From: Armatimonadota bacterium | GTDB taxonomy: Bacteria > Armatimonadota > UBA5829 > DSUL01 | Assembly (NCBI GenBank): GCA_025998755.1 | Contig: AP024674.1 | Coordinates: forward strand, 2,930,162-2,994,161 | DNA: 64,000 bases | Reading direction: 5' to 3' | Shown here: positions 8,559-15,357 of the stretch, piece after piece | How the letters are laid out: each line of letters begins with the position of its first letter | How positions within the stretch are numbered: position 1 is the first letter of the stretch | The notes under the pieces: generated by a model | Databases searched by the model: none | What the model was told of the DNA's origin: nothing | What the model saw: the letters and a program-made list of their open reading frames with translations, nothing else | Made by a program: the position numbers and the translations under genes

Positions 8559-8871
8559 GTTTATGAGGCTGATGGTTCTCTTCGACCTCCCGGTGAAGAG
8601 AAAGGCGGACCGCAAGGCCTACGCCCGGTTCCGCAAGTTCCTGATCCGGGACGGATATGACATGATCCAGTTCAGCGTCTACGCCCGAATCTGCAACGGC
8701 CAGGAGGCGCTGGAGAAACATGTGAAGCGCCTGATGCTGAACGCCCCCTCCCGGGGATCGGTGCGCTACTTGCAGCTTACGGAGAAACAGTTCACGGATA
8801 TGAAGGTTCTGGTGGGCGTGAAAAAACCGAAGGAAGATCCGCGCTTCGCGCGCCAACTCAGCCTTTTTTGA
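8551..8871 (+). CDS. cas2: CRISPR adaptation protein Cas2
   Basis: 106 residues with the ferredoxin-like Cas2 pattern: MRLMVLFDLPV at residues 5-15, the loop KADRKAYARFRKFLIRDG, then MIQFSVYARIC. It forms the structural dimer of the Cas1-Cas2 integrase. It overlaps cas1 by 8 bp. ATG 8551 is used, but ATG 8563 (MRLMVLFDLP) is also plausible and closer to the usual start. No cas4 or csn2 follows, which together with the Cas9 type fixes subtype II-C. Confidence 0.95.
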   Translation: MGRFMRLMVLFDLPVKRKADRKAYARFRKFLIRDGYDMIQFSVYARICNGQEALEKHVKRLMLNAPSRGSVRYLQLTEKQFTDMKVLVGVKKPKEDPRFARQLSLF

Positions 8872-8888
8872 AGCGCCACGAAAGGGGT

Positions 8889-8924
8889 CTGGAGGGCCGT
8901 TCCACGCTGGGAAAGGCCCTCCAG
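8889..8924. terminator. Hairpin between cas2 and the array (terminator or leader element)
   Basis: A perfect 10-bp inverted repeat: CTGGAGGGCC 8889-8898 pairs with GGCCCTCCAG 8915-8924, with a 16-nt loop. There is no U-run on either side. It could end the cas operon transcript, the minus-strand pre-crRNA, or both. It is also the only distinctive element next to the apparently younger end of the array, so it may be part of the integration leader. Confidence 0.55.
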
Positions 8925-9957
8925 CAACGCCAAGTATTATAGCCCACCGGAGGAACGGAGGGGGCTATAACCTGCGATCTACGCGGATCTCGCTCGATTA
9001 TAGCCCACCGGAGGAACGGAGGGGGCTATAACGGAAATGCAGGAGATATCCTGCACGAACGAGATTATAGCCCACCGGAGGAACGGAGGGGGCTATAACA
9101 TAGAATGGCCGGAGCCAGGCCTTGGCATCATTATAGCCCACCGGAGGAACGGAGGGGGCTATAACGGGCCTGATTGACCAGATCGTCGCCGCGGTATTAT
9201 AGCCCACCGGAGGAACGGAGGGGGCTATAACGTGGCTAGCTCTGGCCAGTTGTACTCCTCCATTATAGCCCACCGGAGGAACGGAGGGGGCTATAACCAC
9301 TTATTTTCCATCAACATCCGCCTGCGCATTATAGCCCACCGGAGGAACGGAGGGGGCTATAACCGACCGCACGGCGGAGGATGCCATTGCCGCATTATAG
9401 CCCACCGGAGGAACGGAGGGGGCTATAACATGTGTGGGACGGCATAAACCGCGGGTTTCATTATAGCCCACCGGAGGAACGGAGGGGGCTATAACGCAGA
9501 CCGTGGGGCACTGGCTGGATTTCATATTATAGCCCACCGGAGGAACGGAGGGGGCTATAACACTCGGGACGGCGGATGTATTCGGTGAGGAATTATAGCC
9601 CACCGGAGGAACGGAGGGGGCTATAACCAAGCTATAGCAGCCTCTCCTCGCAACACAATTATAGCCCACCGGAGGAACGGAGGGGGCTATAACAGCTTTC
9701 GGTCCGCTATAAGTTCGGCCATGATTATAGCCCACCGGAGGAACGGAGGGGGCTATAACTCGACAGCAGCCTCTCTGACGTCACGAACGATTATAGCCCA
9801 CCGGAGGAACGGAGGGGGCTATAACCGTGGTCGGCGAGACAAGTCCGCCGAGCATATTATAGCCCACCGGAGGAACGGAGGGGGCTATAACTGTTGATTC
9901 TCATCGCACCCTCACAGGCTCATTATAGCCCACCGGAGGAACGGAGGGGGCTATAAC

Positions 9958-10053
9958 CGGCACGGGCTATACAGCGCTTCGCCTGAAATTATAGCCCACC
10001 GGAGGAACGGAGGGGGCTATAACTCCGTTGCGGATGAACAGCCCGATACGGGC
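9958..10053. repeat. Duplicated spacer pair, copy 1
   Basis: Two consecutive spacers and the repeat between them (spacers 9958-9987 and 10024-10053) recur base for base at 10421-10516. The first spacer begins CGGCACGGGC and the second TCCGTTGCGG. Flanking spacers differ, so only this pair was copied, most simply by recombination between repeats. Confidence 0.95.
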
Positions 10054-10420
10054 ATTATAGCCCACCGGAGGAACGGAGGGGGCTATAACACGACCCGGCG
10101 GCAGACGACCCCGACAGCTATTATAGCCCACCGGAGGAACGGAGGGGGCTATAACTTGCGCCGGTTGCAGTAGTATTGGTGATTCATTATAGCCCACCGG
10201 AGGAACGGAGGGGGCTATAACTAGCGAGGCGGCGATATGAACTCAACTGTGATTATAGCCCACCGGAGGAACGGAGGGGGCTATAACTTCCGCAGCGTAT
10301 CGGATTTCGCCCGTCGTTATTATAGCCCACCGGAGGAACGGAGGGGGCTATAACCATATTCGACAACGGGCGCATATCCGGCATATTATAGCCCACCGGA
10401 GGAACGGAGGGGGCTATAAC

Positions 10421-10516
10421 CGGCACGGGCTATACAGCGCTTCGCCTGAAATTATAGCCCACCGGAGGAACGGAGGGGGCTATAACTCCGTTGCGGATGA
10501 ACAGCCCGATACGGGC
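10421..10516. repeat. Duplicated spacer pair, copy 2
   Basis: Identical to 9958-10053 (spacers 10421-10450 and 10487-10516). It lies 463 bp further right, with six other spacers between the two pairs. Confidence 0.95.
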
Positions 10517-11347
10517 ATTATAGCCCACCGGAGGAACGGAGGGGGCTATAACCCCCGGCAGCAACCGTGTACAGGAACCGGCATTATAGCCCACCGGAGG
10601 AACGGAGGGGGCTATAACCAATGCTCAGGAGCGCGCGCAGACGCGTCTATTATAGCCCACCGGAGGAACGGAGGGGGCTATAACCTTCTTCCGGCCTTGT
10701 GTGGCCGGGGTTTTATTATAGCCCACCGGAGGAACGGAGGGGGCTATAACGCTGGCGCTGGACAGCGCAGCAGATCCCTGATTATAGCCCACCGGAGGAA
10801 CGGAGGGGGCTATAACCCGAGGGAAATACGCGCCGGACTGCGTGCGATTATAGCCCACCGGAGGAACGGAGGGGGCTATAACTCCCTAGCCGCGCGGCGC
10901 GCGTCCAGGCTCATTATAGCCCACCGGAGGAACGGAGGGGGCTATAACCTCAATCGGGATCCCCTCGCGCTTTGCCGGGATTATAGCCCACCGGAGGAAC
11001 GGAGGGGGCTATAACGATTTTCATCTCGGTAACTGAACAGCGCAGATTATAGCCCACCGGAGGAACGGAGGGGCTATAACACGTCGAGGACGCCGCAGCC
11101 TACGGAGTCCATTATAGCCCACCGGAGGAACGGAGGGGGCTATAACCGGCAGCGTGCAGTACATGTGGGCGTTCGAATTATAGCCCACCGGAGGAACGGA
11201 GGGGGCTATAACTACGACCTGTTCAAAGTCATCCTCATCTACATTATAGCCCACCGGAGGAACGGAGGCAGCTATAACAAAACCCAGCCTGGGCCACAGC
11301 CCTTGCTAATTATAGCCCACCGGAGGAACGGAGGGGGCTATAACTCA

Positions 11348-11626
11348 CTACCTTATCCATTTACATCGGCACATAGCAGTTATCTTGACGAAAATAACCG
11401 CGTTATACAACTCGCGGCACCCAGTAATGAACGGGACTTCCGAAGGAGATTTGTCCGAGTAAAACACATAATCCAGATCGTCCCAGATCTCCATCCCGTG
11501 ATTCGCTATCTCCAAAACACCGCGTAGCTCTTTTCCGCACTCTGGGCACTTGTGCGTCATTCTAGAATACCTGTCACCTTGACAAGACCCCGGAATACAA
11601 GTCAACCGAGTAGGACCTATAAGCAT
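11348..11626 (-). CDS. Small CPECG zinc-knuckle protein, module copy 1
   Basis: 92 residues with a shared core (YSRMTHKCPECGKELRGVLE), one CxxC pair and two later cysteines. I do not recognise the family. It is a clear paralogue of the gene at 12606-12890; identity is strong through the core and the tail VTGC..LYN. Start at 11626 is supported by GGAGG 6 nt upstream, also present in the paralogue. The stop lies 4 bp from the last intact CRISPR repeat, and the final roughly 7 residues diverge from the paralogue, as if the 3' end was replaced at the array boundary. The membrane gene that follows the other copy is missing here. Confidence 0.6.
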   Translation of the reverse strand: MLIGPTRLTCIPGSCQGDRYSRMTHKCPECGKELRGVLEIANHGMEIWDDLDYVFYSDKSPSEVPFITGCRELYNAVIFVKITAMCRCKWIR

Positions 11627-11655
11627 GGCACGCCTCCGTTACTTTTCTATCCATT

Positions 11656-11696
11656 AACAAAAGAAGACCACCGCCCCGGTGACCGAAGCGGTGGTC
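11656..11696 (-). terminator. Rho-independent terminator between module genes
   Basis: On the minus strand GACCACCGC pairs with GCGGTGGTC (plus coordinates 11666-11674 with 11688-11696), followed by a T-rich run (TTCTTTTG). It ends the transcript of the soluble-protein gene (11748-12203) before the small zinc-knuckle gene. The same hairpin is conserved at 12931-12968. Confidence 0.75.
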
Positions 11697-11747
11697 CAGA
11701 GAAGAGAGTTGTCCAGCCATCTCCTTATGCTACTGCTTTGCGGACCG

Positions 11748-12203
11748 CTACATTATCACTTGACTGATCATCCTTTCCAGCGTGTTCCTGTCTTCAACCC
11801 ACACCTTCGGGCCTTCCTGCTTCACAACAACGCATAGCGCATCACCAACACGCTTCTCCACGGCCCTCTGCGGGAACTCTTTGTTCAGCTTGCACCAGCC
11901 GTGAATACCCTCAGCCTCCTTCCTGTATTAAGCGGCATCCATCTCAACATACACTGGATAAACGAATCGAGACAGATCCTGCTCCACCTGCTTGTAGGCC
12001 TCCTTGGCGTCTTCCGCCATCTGCCCGTCCCCAGAGGTCCCGGTGTATACGCGGTCCAGAAGCTTGTATCCCTTATGCACTATATAATCATACAACCAGG
12101 AAGCGTCAATGCCTGGCCTAAGCGGCGAGCATATACAATTATCCGGCTTCTCGTGGTCGGGGGGAAGCTGGACAACAACTACTTCATCACCACCAGTATG
12201 CAT
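11748..12203 (-). pseudogene. Soluble module protein, copy 1, with an in-frame stop
   Basis: The 5' part encodes 91 residues (from MHTGGDEVVVVQLPP to PVYVEMDAA), then TAA at 11928-11930. The same frame stays open for another 60 codons to a TAG at 11748. The downstream part (YRKEAEGIHGWCKL through ERMISQVIM) aligns with the intact paralogue at 13002-13292, where this codon is TAC. A single C-to-A change therefore truncated it. The start overlaps the end of the membrane gene by 17 bp, so translation was coupled. The family is not recognised. Confidence 0.6.
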
Positions 12204-12636
12204 TCATTCTATCCTCTGTATCCTGAATAAACCAGTTTATGCGGTGTATAATGGCGCGCGCCAGACGGAAGGAATACAGATATATCCGAACCGCCCATAC
12301 GATCCCACCAATGGTCATAACGATAGCATACACAAACCAGTAATAATATCCGGCGATCGGTATCATCCCGAAAAAATAGCCAAGAACGATACCGACAATC
12401 CAGATCATTATTACCAGGTTGACATAAAAATACCACGGCACTACACCGTCGACGTAGCAGGCCTGGGGAGGCCGTACCCATACGCCGATGCACAGGGCAA
12501 AAGCCAAAGCCCAAGGCCAGCCATACTTGCGTATATAAAAAGGCTCAAGTGTTACCAGACACTTGGCTAGATAAATCCAGTATTTAATTGTCTCTATTAT
12601 GCTTGTCATTTTAGTCCGCCACCAGTGTCCTTGCAT
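12187..12636 (-). CDS. Small membrane protein of the unknown module
   Basis: 149 residues, aromatic-rich, with three probable membrane segments: about residues 37-54 (YGWPWALAFALCIGVWV), 68-93 (YFYVNLVIMIWIVGIVLGYF) and 96-121 (AGYYYWFVYAIVMTIGGIVW). The ends are charged (AIIHRINWFIQDTEDRMN). I do not recognise it. It overlaps the upstream zinc-knuckle gene by 31 bp and the downstream soluble-protein gene by 17 bp, so the three form one translationally linked operon. Codon use is AT-richer than the flanking chromosome, suggesting foreign origin. A later ATG (MTSIIETIKYW) is also possible. Confidence 0.6.
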   Translation of the reverse strand: MQGHWWRTKMTSIIETIKYWIYLAKCLVTLEPFYIRKYGWPWALAFALCIGVWVRPPQACYVDGVVPWYFYVNLVIMIWIVGIVLGYFFGMIPIAGYYYWFVYAIVMTIGGIVWAVRIYLYSFRLARAIIHRINWFIQDTEDRMNAYWW

Positions 12637-12890
12637 AGCGCGGCCATCTTGACAAAAATGGCCGTGTTATACAACGCTTGGCACCCGGTAACGAACGGAG
12701 CGGTGGAAGGTGATTCTTCCGAGTAAAACCAGTAATCCACATCACGCCAGTCACTCATTCCGTGATGAGCTATCTCCAAAACACCGCGTAGCTCTTTTCC
12801 GCACTCTGGGCACTTGTGCGTCATTCTAGAATACCTTTCACCCTTAAGAGAATCCAGAAGACTAATGAGCCGATCGACATACATGTTCAT
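12606..12890 (-). CDS. Small CPECG zinc-knuckle protein, module copy 2
   Basis: 94 residues, paralogue of the 11348-11626 gene. After a variable first 20 residues it has ERYSRMTHKCPECGKELRG and FVTGCQALYNTAIFVKM. One CxxC plus two later cysteines could bind zinc. Start ATG 12890 has GGAGG 6 nt upstream. It is the first gene of the complete operon (zinc-knuckle, membrane, soluble). No known domain is evident beyond the cysteine motif. Confidence 0.62.
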   Translation of the reverse strand: MNMYVDRLISLLDSLKGERYSRMTHKCPECGKELRGVLEIAHHGMSDWRDVDYWFYSEESPSTAPFVTGCQALYNTAIFVKMAALCKDTGGGLK

Positions 12891-12930
12891 GGCAAGCCTC
12901 CGCTACTTCTCTGTCCATTAATAGTAGTAG

Positions 12931-12968
12931 AAGCATAAGACCACCGCCCGGTGACCGAAGCGGTGGTC
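12931..12968 (-). terminator. Conserved hairpin terminator upstream of module copy 2
   Basis: GACCACCGC 12939-12947 pairs with GCGGTGGTC 12960-12968, followed on the minus strand by TTATGCTTCT. It is the same element as at 11656-11696, in the same position after the soluble-protein gene, which confirms a tandem duplication of a unit ending in this terminator. Confidence 0.65.
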
Positions 12969-13001
12969 CATATGGAAGTGTTGTCCAATGATCTCCTTAT
13001 G

Positions 13002-13292
13002 CTACTTCTTTGCGCAACTCTCTACTATTACTTCACTGATCATTTTTTCCAGCGTGTTCCTGTCTTCAACCCATACCTTCGGGTCTTCCTGCTTCACAAC
13101 AAGGCATAGCGCACCACCATAACGCTTCTCCGCCGCCCTCTGCGGGAACTCGTTGTACAGCTTGCACCCGCCATGGATACCCTCAGCCACGTTCCTGTAG
13201 TAAGCGGCATCCATCTCACTATACACTGGATAAACGAATCGAGACAGATCGTGCTCCACCTGCTTGTAGGCCTCCTTGGCGTCTTCCGTCAT
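13002..13292 (-). pseudogene. Soluble module protein, copy 2, 5'-truncated at a CRISPR repeat
   Basis: 96 residues remain (MTEDAKEAYKQVEHDLSRF through ISEVIVESCAKK). The match to copy 1 continues upstream of this ATG for about 37 bp (RVYTGTSGDGQ) and stops precisely at the degenerate CRISPR repeat 13331-13366, where an in-frame TAA appears. So the N-terminal roughly 54 residues are missing, while the C-terminal region, lost by a stop codon in copy 1, is intact here. Neither copy is complete. It may still be translated from the internal ATG, but no good RBS is seen. Confidence 0.55.
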
Positions 13293-13330
13293 CTGGCCGT
13301 CCCCAGAAGTCCCGGTGTATACGCGGTTCA

Positions 13331-13428
13331 GTTATAGCCCGCCGGCGCAACGGAGGGGGCTATAACCGGAAGGGGGGTACCGAAGTACTATTGACAAATT
13401 AAAGCCCACCGGCGGAGGGGGCTATAAC
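13331..13428 (-). CRISPR. Degenerate CRISPR unit: two decayed repeats and one spacer
   Basis: Repeat-like 13331-13366 keeps both ends but differs at four positions (1, 11, 16, 18). A 31-bp spacer-like stretch follows, then 13398-13428, a repeat that has lost 5 bp in its centre. The spacing equals that of the main array, so this is an old continuation of it. The left copy abuts the truncated module gene. Confidence 0.8.
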
Positions 13429-13585
13429 CTGCCGTGTGGACTCTTTACCCTTAGGTATTCAGGGCTGTTCAATGTCATGTACCCACGAGCAGAATCCCAG
13501 GTTTTGATTCCTGTTCGTGTGATCCGGGCAGCAATTTTAAAAAAAATTTTTTGGGCCCATTATTTGCCGCCCGTCTCGCAATTAC

Positions 13586-13614
13586 ATTATACACGTTATT
13601 CTTTAAAACCGCAA
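13586..13614 (-). promoter_or_regulatory. Minus-strand sigma-70-type promoter in the array-remnant region
   Basis: Reading the minus strand: TTGCGG (13609-13614), a 17-bp spacer and a perfect TATAAT (13586-13591). It points toward the degenerate repeats at 13331-13428 and the module genes. No start codon with an RBS follows closely, so the transcript may be noncoding at first. Confidence 0.55.
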
Positions 13615-13675
13615 CGCTGCTTTACAGACGCCCGACCAGGGCAGAAGCACTCACACAGGAAAAAGCCGCAGCCAC

Positions 13676-13701
13676 AATAAAAAGTAGCCCTACGCAGGGC
13701 T
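13676..13701 (-). terminator. Rho-independent terminator upstream of the 13.6-kb promoter
   Basis: Minus-strand AGCCCT, loop GCGT, AGGGCT (13686-13701), followed by ACTTTTTATT. It would stop any transcript coming leftward from the degenerate repeats at 13864-14084. The stretch 13429-13863 is otherwise AT-rich and I see no credible gene in it. Confidence 0.7.
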
Positions 13702-13863
13702 CCTCCCGCAGCAGGGCTATCTCCTCAATATCGGCTTATGGACTACGCTTTTTACGAATCCACATCCAAAGCGCCGCACACGCAGCACTCCTCGGAATCT
13801 CCGCCCTGTTTTTCCTTTTTAATTTTTTGCTTCTCGAATCAAGGCGTCCAGCTCGTCGACTGT

Positions 13864-13965
13864 GTTATAGCCCACCGGCGGAACGGAGGAGGCTATAACC
13901 AACGAGGGTGACCTGATGGCGATTATCGGGTTATAGCCCACCGGCGGAACGGAGGAGGCTATAAC
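13864..13965 (-). CRISPR. Degenerate CRISPR unit: two repeats of a variant type, one spacer
   Basis: Repeats 13864-13899 and 13930-13965 are identical to each other and share two changes relative to the main array (GGCGG for GGAGG, and GGAGGAGG for GGAGGGGG). The spacer is exactly 30 bp (13900-13929). The shared changes show descent from an older version of the array rather than random decay. Confidence 0.88.
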
Positions 13966-13985
13966 TTACAATACGGTACCAATGT

Positions 13986-14010
13986 ACAGTACTAGTATAT
14001 AGAGTACTGT
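13986..14010. repeat. Perfect inverted repeat between remnant repeats
   Basis: ACAGTACT 13986-13993 pairs with AGTACTGT 14003-14010 around a 9-nt AT-rich loop. A third partial copy (AATACTGTAG) follows near 14027. It lies in the 83-bp gap between degenerate repeats 13930-13965 and 14049-14084 and could be an operator or a small element remnant. Confidence 0.45.
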
Positions 14011-14048
14011 GCGCTCAGATTGGGCACAATACTGTAGGGTACAATTCA

Positions 14049-14084
14049 ATTGGAGCCCACCGGCGGAACGGAGGGGGCTATAAC
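14049..14084 (-). CRISPR. Solitary degenerate CRISPR repeat
   Basis: Matches the repeat except for ATTGGAG in place of ATTATAG at the left end and the GGCGG variant in the middle. It is the last trace of the array, 264 bp before cheY. Confidence 0.8.
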
Positions 14085-14347
14085 GCGCTGAAGACAGCGG
14101 AGTTCAGGGCCGCAGTCTGGAACCCCGTAAAAGTGCCGGTTTCTTTGCACCGCCCGCTTCACCAGTCCCGCGGACCCGCAGGAATGCGGAATATTTCAGG
14201 TGAACGCCGCAGCTGTCCCCGTCAGGGAAGGCGGGATGACTCCCCTGGGTTGCAACGCGGCGCGCCGGTTTGTCCGGTGCGCGCCCGGAGCGTCCCACCC
14301 GGAGGTGAATGACCTCCGGCGCGGGGGAAGAGATCAAGGTGGAGACC

Positions 14348-14713
14348 ATGAGTAAACGCATCCTTCTTGTGGATGACGCGCTCTTCATGAGGACGACCCT
14401 CAGGAAGATCCTTGAGGGCGCGCAATATGAGATCGCCGGCGAGGCCGAAAACGGGCAGGATGCCGTGGAGAAGTACCGCAGCCTGAAGCCCGATCTGGTC
14501 CTGATGGATATCACCATGCCCGTTATGGACGGGCTGGAGGCGGCGCGGACCATCCGGTCGGAGGATCCGAACGCCACCATCGTGATGTGCACCGCGCTGG
14601 GCCAGCAGAACCTGGTGGTGGAAGCGCTCAAGGCCGGCGCAAGAGACTATATTGTCAAGCCGTTTGAGCCGTCCCGGGTGCTGGAGGGTGTCGGGAAAGC
14701 GCTGGCGGCCTAA
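14348..14713 (+). CDS. cheY: CheY-like single-domain response regulator
   Basis: 121 residues forming one receiver domain: acidic pair in ILLVDDALFMR (residues 10-11), phosphoacceptor Asp in PDLVLMDITMP (about residue 55), Thr in MCTALGQ, Lys in DYIVKPF. There is no output domain, so it should act by binding partners such as the flagellar switch. I choose ATG 14348 because AAGGTGG lies 5 nt upstream and MSKRILLVDD is the usual start; ATG 14309 is in frame but adds an unrelated tail. It is followed 38 bp later by a CheX-type phosphatase, which supports a chemotaxis role. Confidence 0.88.
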   Translation: MSKRILLVDDALFMRTTLRKILEGAQYEIAGEAENGQDAVEKYRSLKPDLVLMDITMPVMDGLEAARTIRSEDPNATIVMCTALGQQNLVVEALKAGARDYIVKPFEPSRVLEGVGKALAA

Positions 14714-14751
14714 AGCCGGCGCTTTTCCCGCCGCAAACGGGGAAACCAAAA

Positions 14752-15234
14752 ATGAAAGTCGAATACATAGATCCGTTCGTGCAGGCGGCATTCGAGGTCA
14801 TCGCCCAGGTGACCGGCGATCAGCCAACGCGCGGGCCGCTTTCGCTTCGCGAGAAGTCCTTCACCACGCAGCAGGTCACCATTGTGGTGGGAGTGACCGG
14901 GCCCGTGGAGGGTCAGGCCCTCTACGGCATGTCCATCGTGACCGCCTCGAAGATCGCCACGGCCATGCTCCAGCAGGAGGTCATCTCGCTGGACGAGCTG
15001 GCCACCAGCGCCATCAGCGAGCTGGGCAACATGATCACGGCGCACGCCACGGCTCGCCTGGCTAAATCGGGGATCGTCTGCGATATCACGCCGCCCTCCG
15101 TGCTGCGCGGCATGAATGTCGAGGTGTCCACGTTTATCCCGGCGCTGGTCGTGCCGGTTCTGACTCAGTTCGGCAAGATGGAGATCAACGTCTCGCTGGC
15201 GGAGGTGGCGGCCACCGGCCGGAAAGTCGCCTGA
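14752..15234 (+). CDS. cheX: CheX-type chemotaxis phosphatase
   Basis: 160 residues of the CheX/CheC/FliY fold. The catalytic E-x-x-N appears as SELGNMITAHA (about residues 90-100). The flanking pattern TIVVGVTGPVEGQALYGM and ITPPSVLRGMNVEV fits CheX. CheX dephosphorylates CheY-P. Its position directly after cheY fits that role. The gene ends at a strong bidirectional terminator. Confidence 0.85.
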   Translation: MKVEYIDPFVQAAFEVIAQVTGDQPTRGPLSLREKSFTTQQVTIVVGVTGPVEGQALYGMSIVTASKIATAMLQQEVISLDELATSAISELGNMITAHATARLAKSGIVCDITPPSVLRGMNVEVSTFIPALVVPVLTQFGKMEINVSLAEVAATGRKVA

Positions 15235-15261
15235 AGCTCAGAATCAGCGGGCATTCGCTTC

Positions 15262-15290
15262 AGGGCCAGGCCGCCCCGCGGCCTGGCCCT
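15262..15290. terminator. Bidirectional terminator between cheX and the ThuA-like gene
   Basis: A perfect 13-bp stem, AGGGCCAGGCCGC with GCGGCCTGGCCCT, and a 3-nt loop between convergent genes. It is followed by CTTCC on the plus strand. Confidence 0.75.
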
Positions 15291-15357
15291 CTTCCGTGTC
15301 GGAACCTTCCCGCCTGGGCGGTGGTGCCGTCCCGGGCGTTCCCCCCTTTCAGGCGCG

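Larger units (their letters stand above)
8936..11344 (-). CRISPR. Type II-C CRISPR array: 37 repeats of 36 bp, 36 spacers
   Basis: The repeat on the plus strand starts ATTATAGCCCACCGGAGGAA and ends CGGAGGGGGCTATAAC. The minus-strand form (GTTATAGCCC...GGGCTATAAT) is the one that pairs with the tracrRNA, so crRNAs read right to left. Spacers are 30 bp, with 31 bp in a few cases and 25 bp for the leftmost (8972-8996). All repeats are identical except number 33 (11046-11080, one G lost) and number 36 (11243-11278, GG to CA). Two adjacent spacers are duplicated. Variant repeats cluster at the right, suggesting that end is older. Every repeat ends in a perfect TATAAT on the crRNA strand. Confidence 0.98.

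Noticed and set aside
8998-11254. Several frames across the array with repeating VIAPSVPPVGYN or IIAHRRNGGGYN
   Set aside because: These are translations of CRISPR repeats, not repeat proteins; the 36-bp repeat is a multiple of three, so frames stay open.
11345-13330. Insertion sequence or transposon
   Set aside because: No transposase or integrase, no terminal inverted repeats and no clear target-site duplication could be seen, although a degenerate element is not excluded.
13480-13535. Possible tRNA-like T arm (CAGGTTTTGATTCCTG)
   Set aside because: The loop is one base too long and no acceptor, D or anticodon arms can be drawn.
13551-13898. Plus-strand frame of 115 aa in the array-remnant region
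   Set aside because: It runs into a degenerate CRISPR repeat, lacks an RBS, and overlaps a promoter and terminator on the other strand.
13331-14084. A second tracrRNA anti-repeat among the degenerate repeats
   Set aside because: They are arranged with spacer-length gaps and lack the AATAAGG extension and the following hairpins found at 4332-4464.
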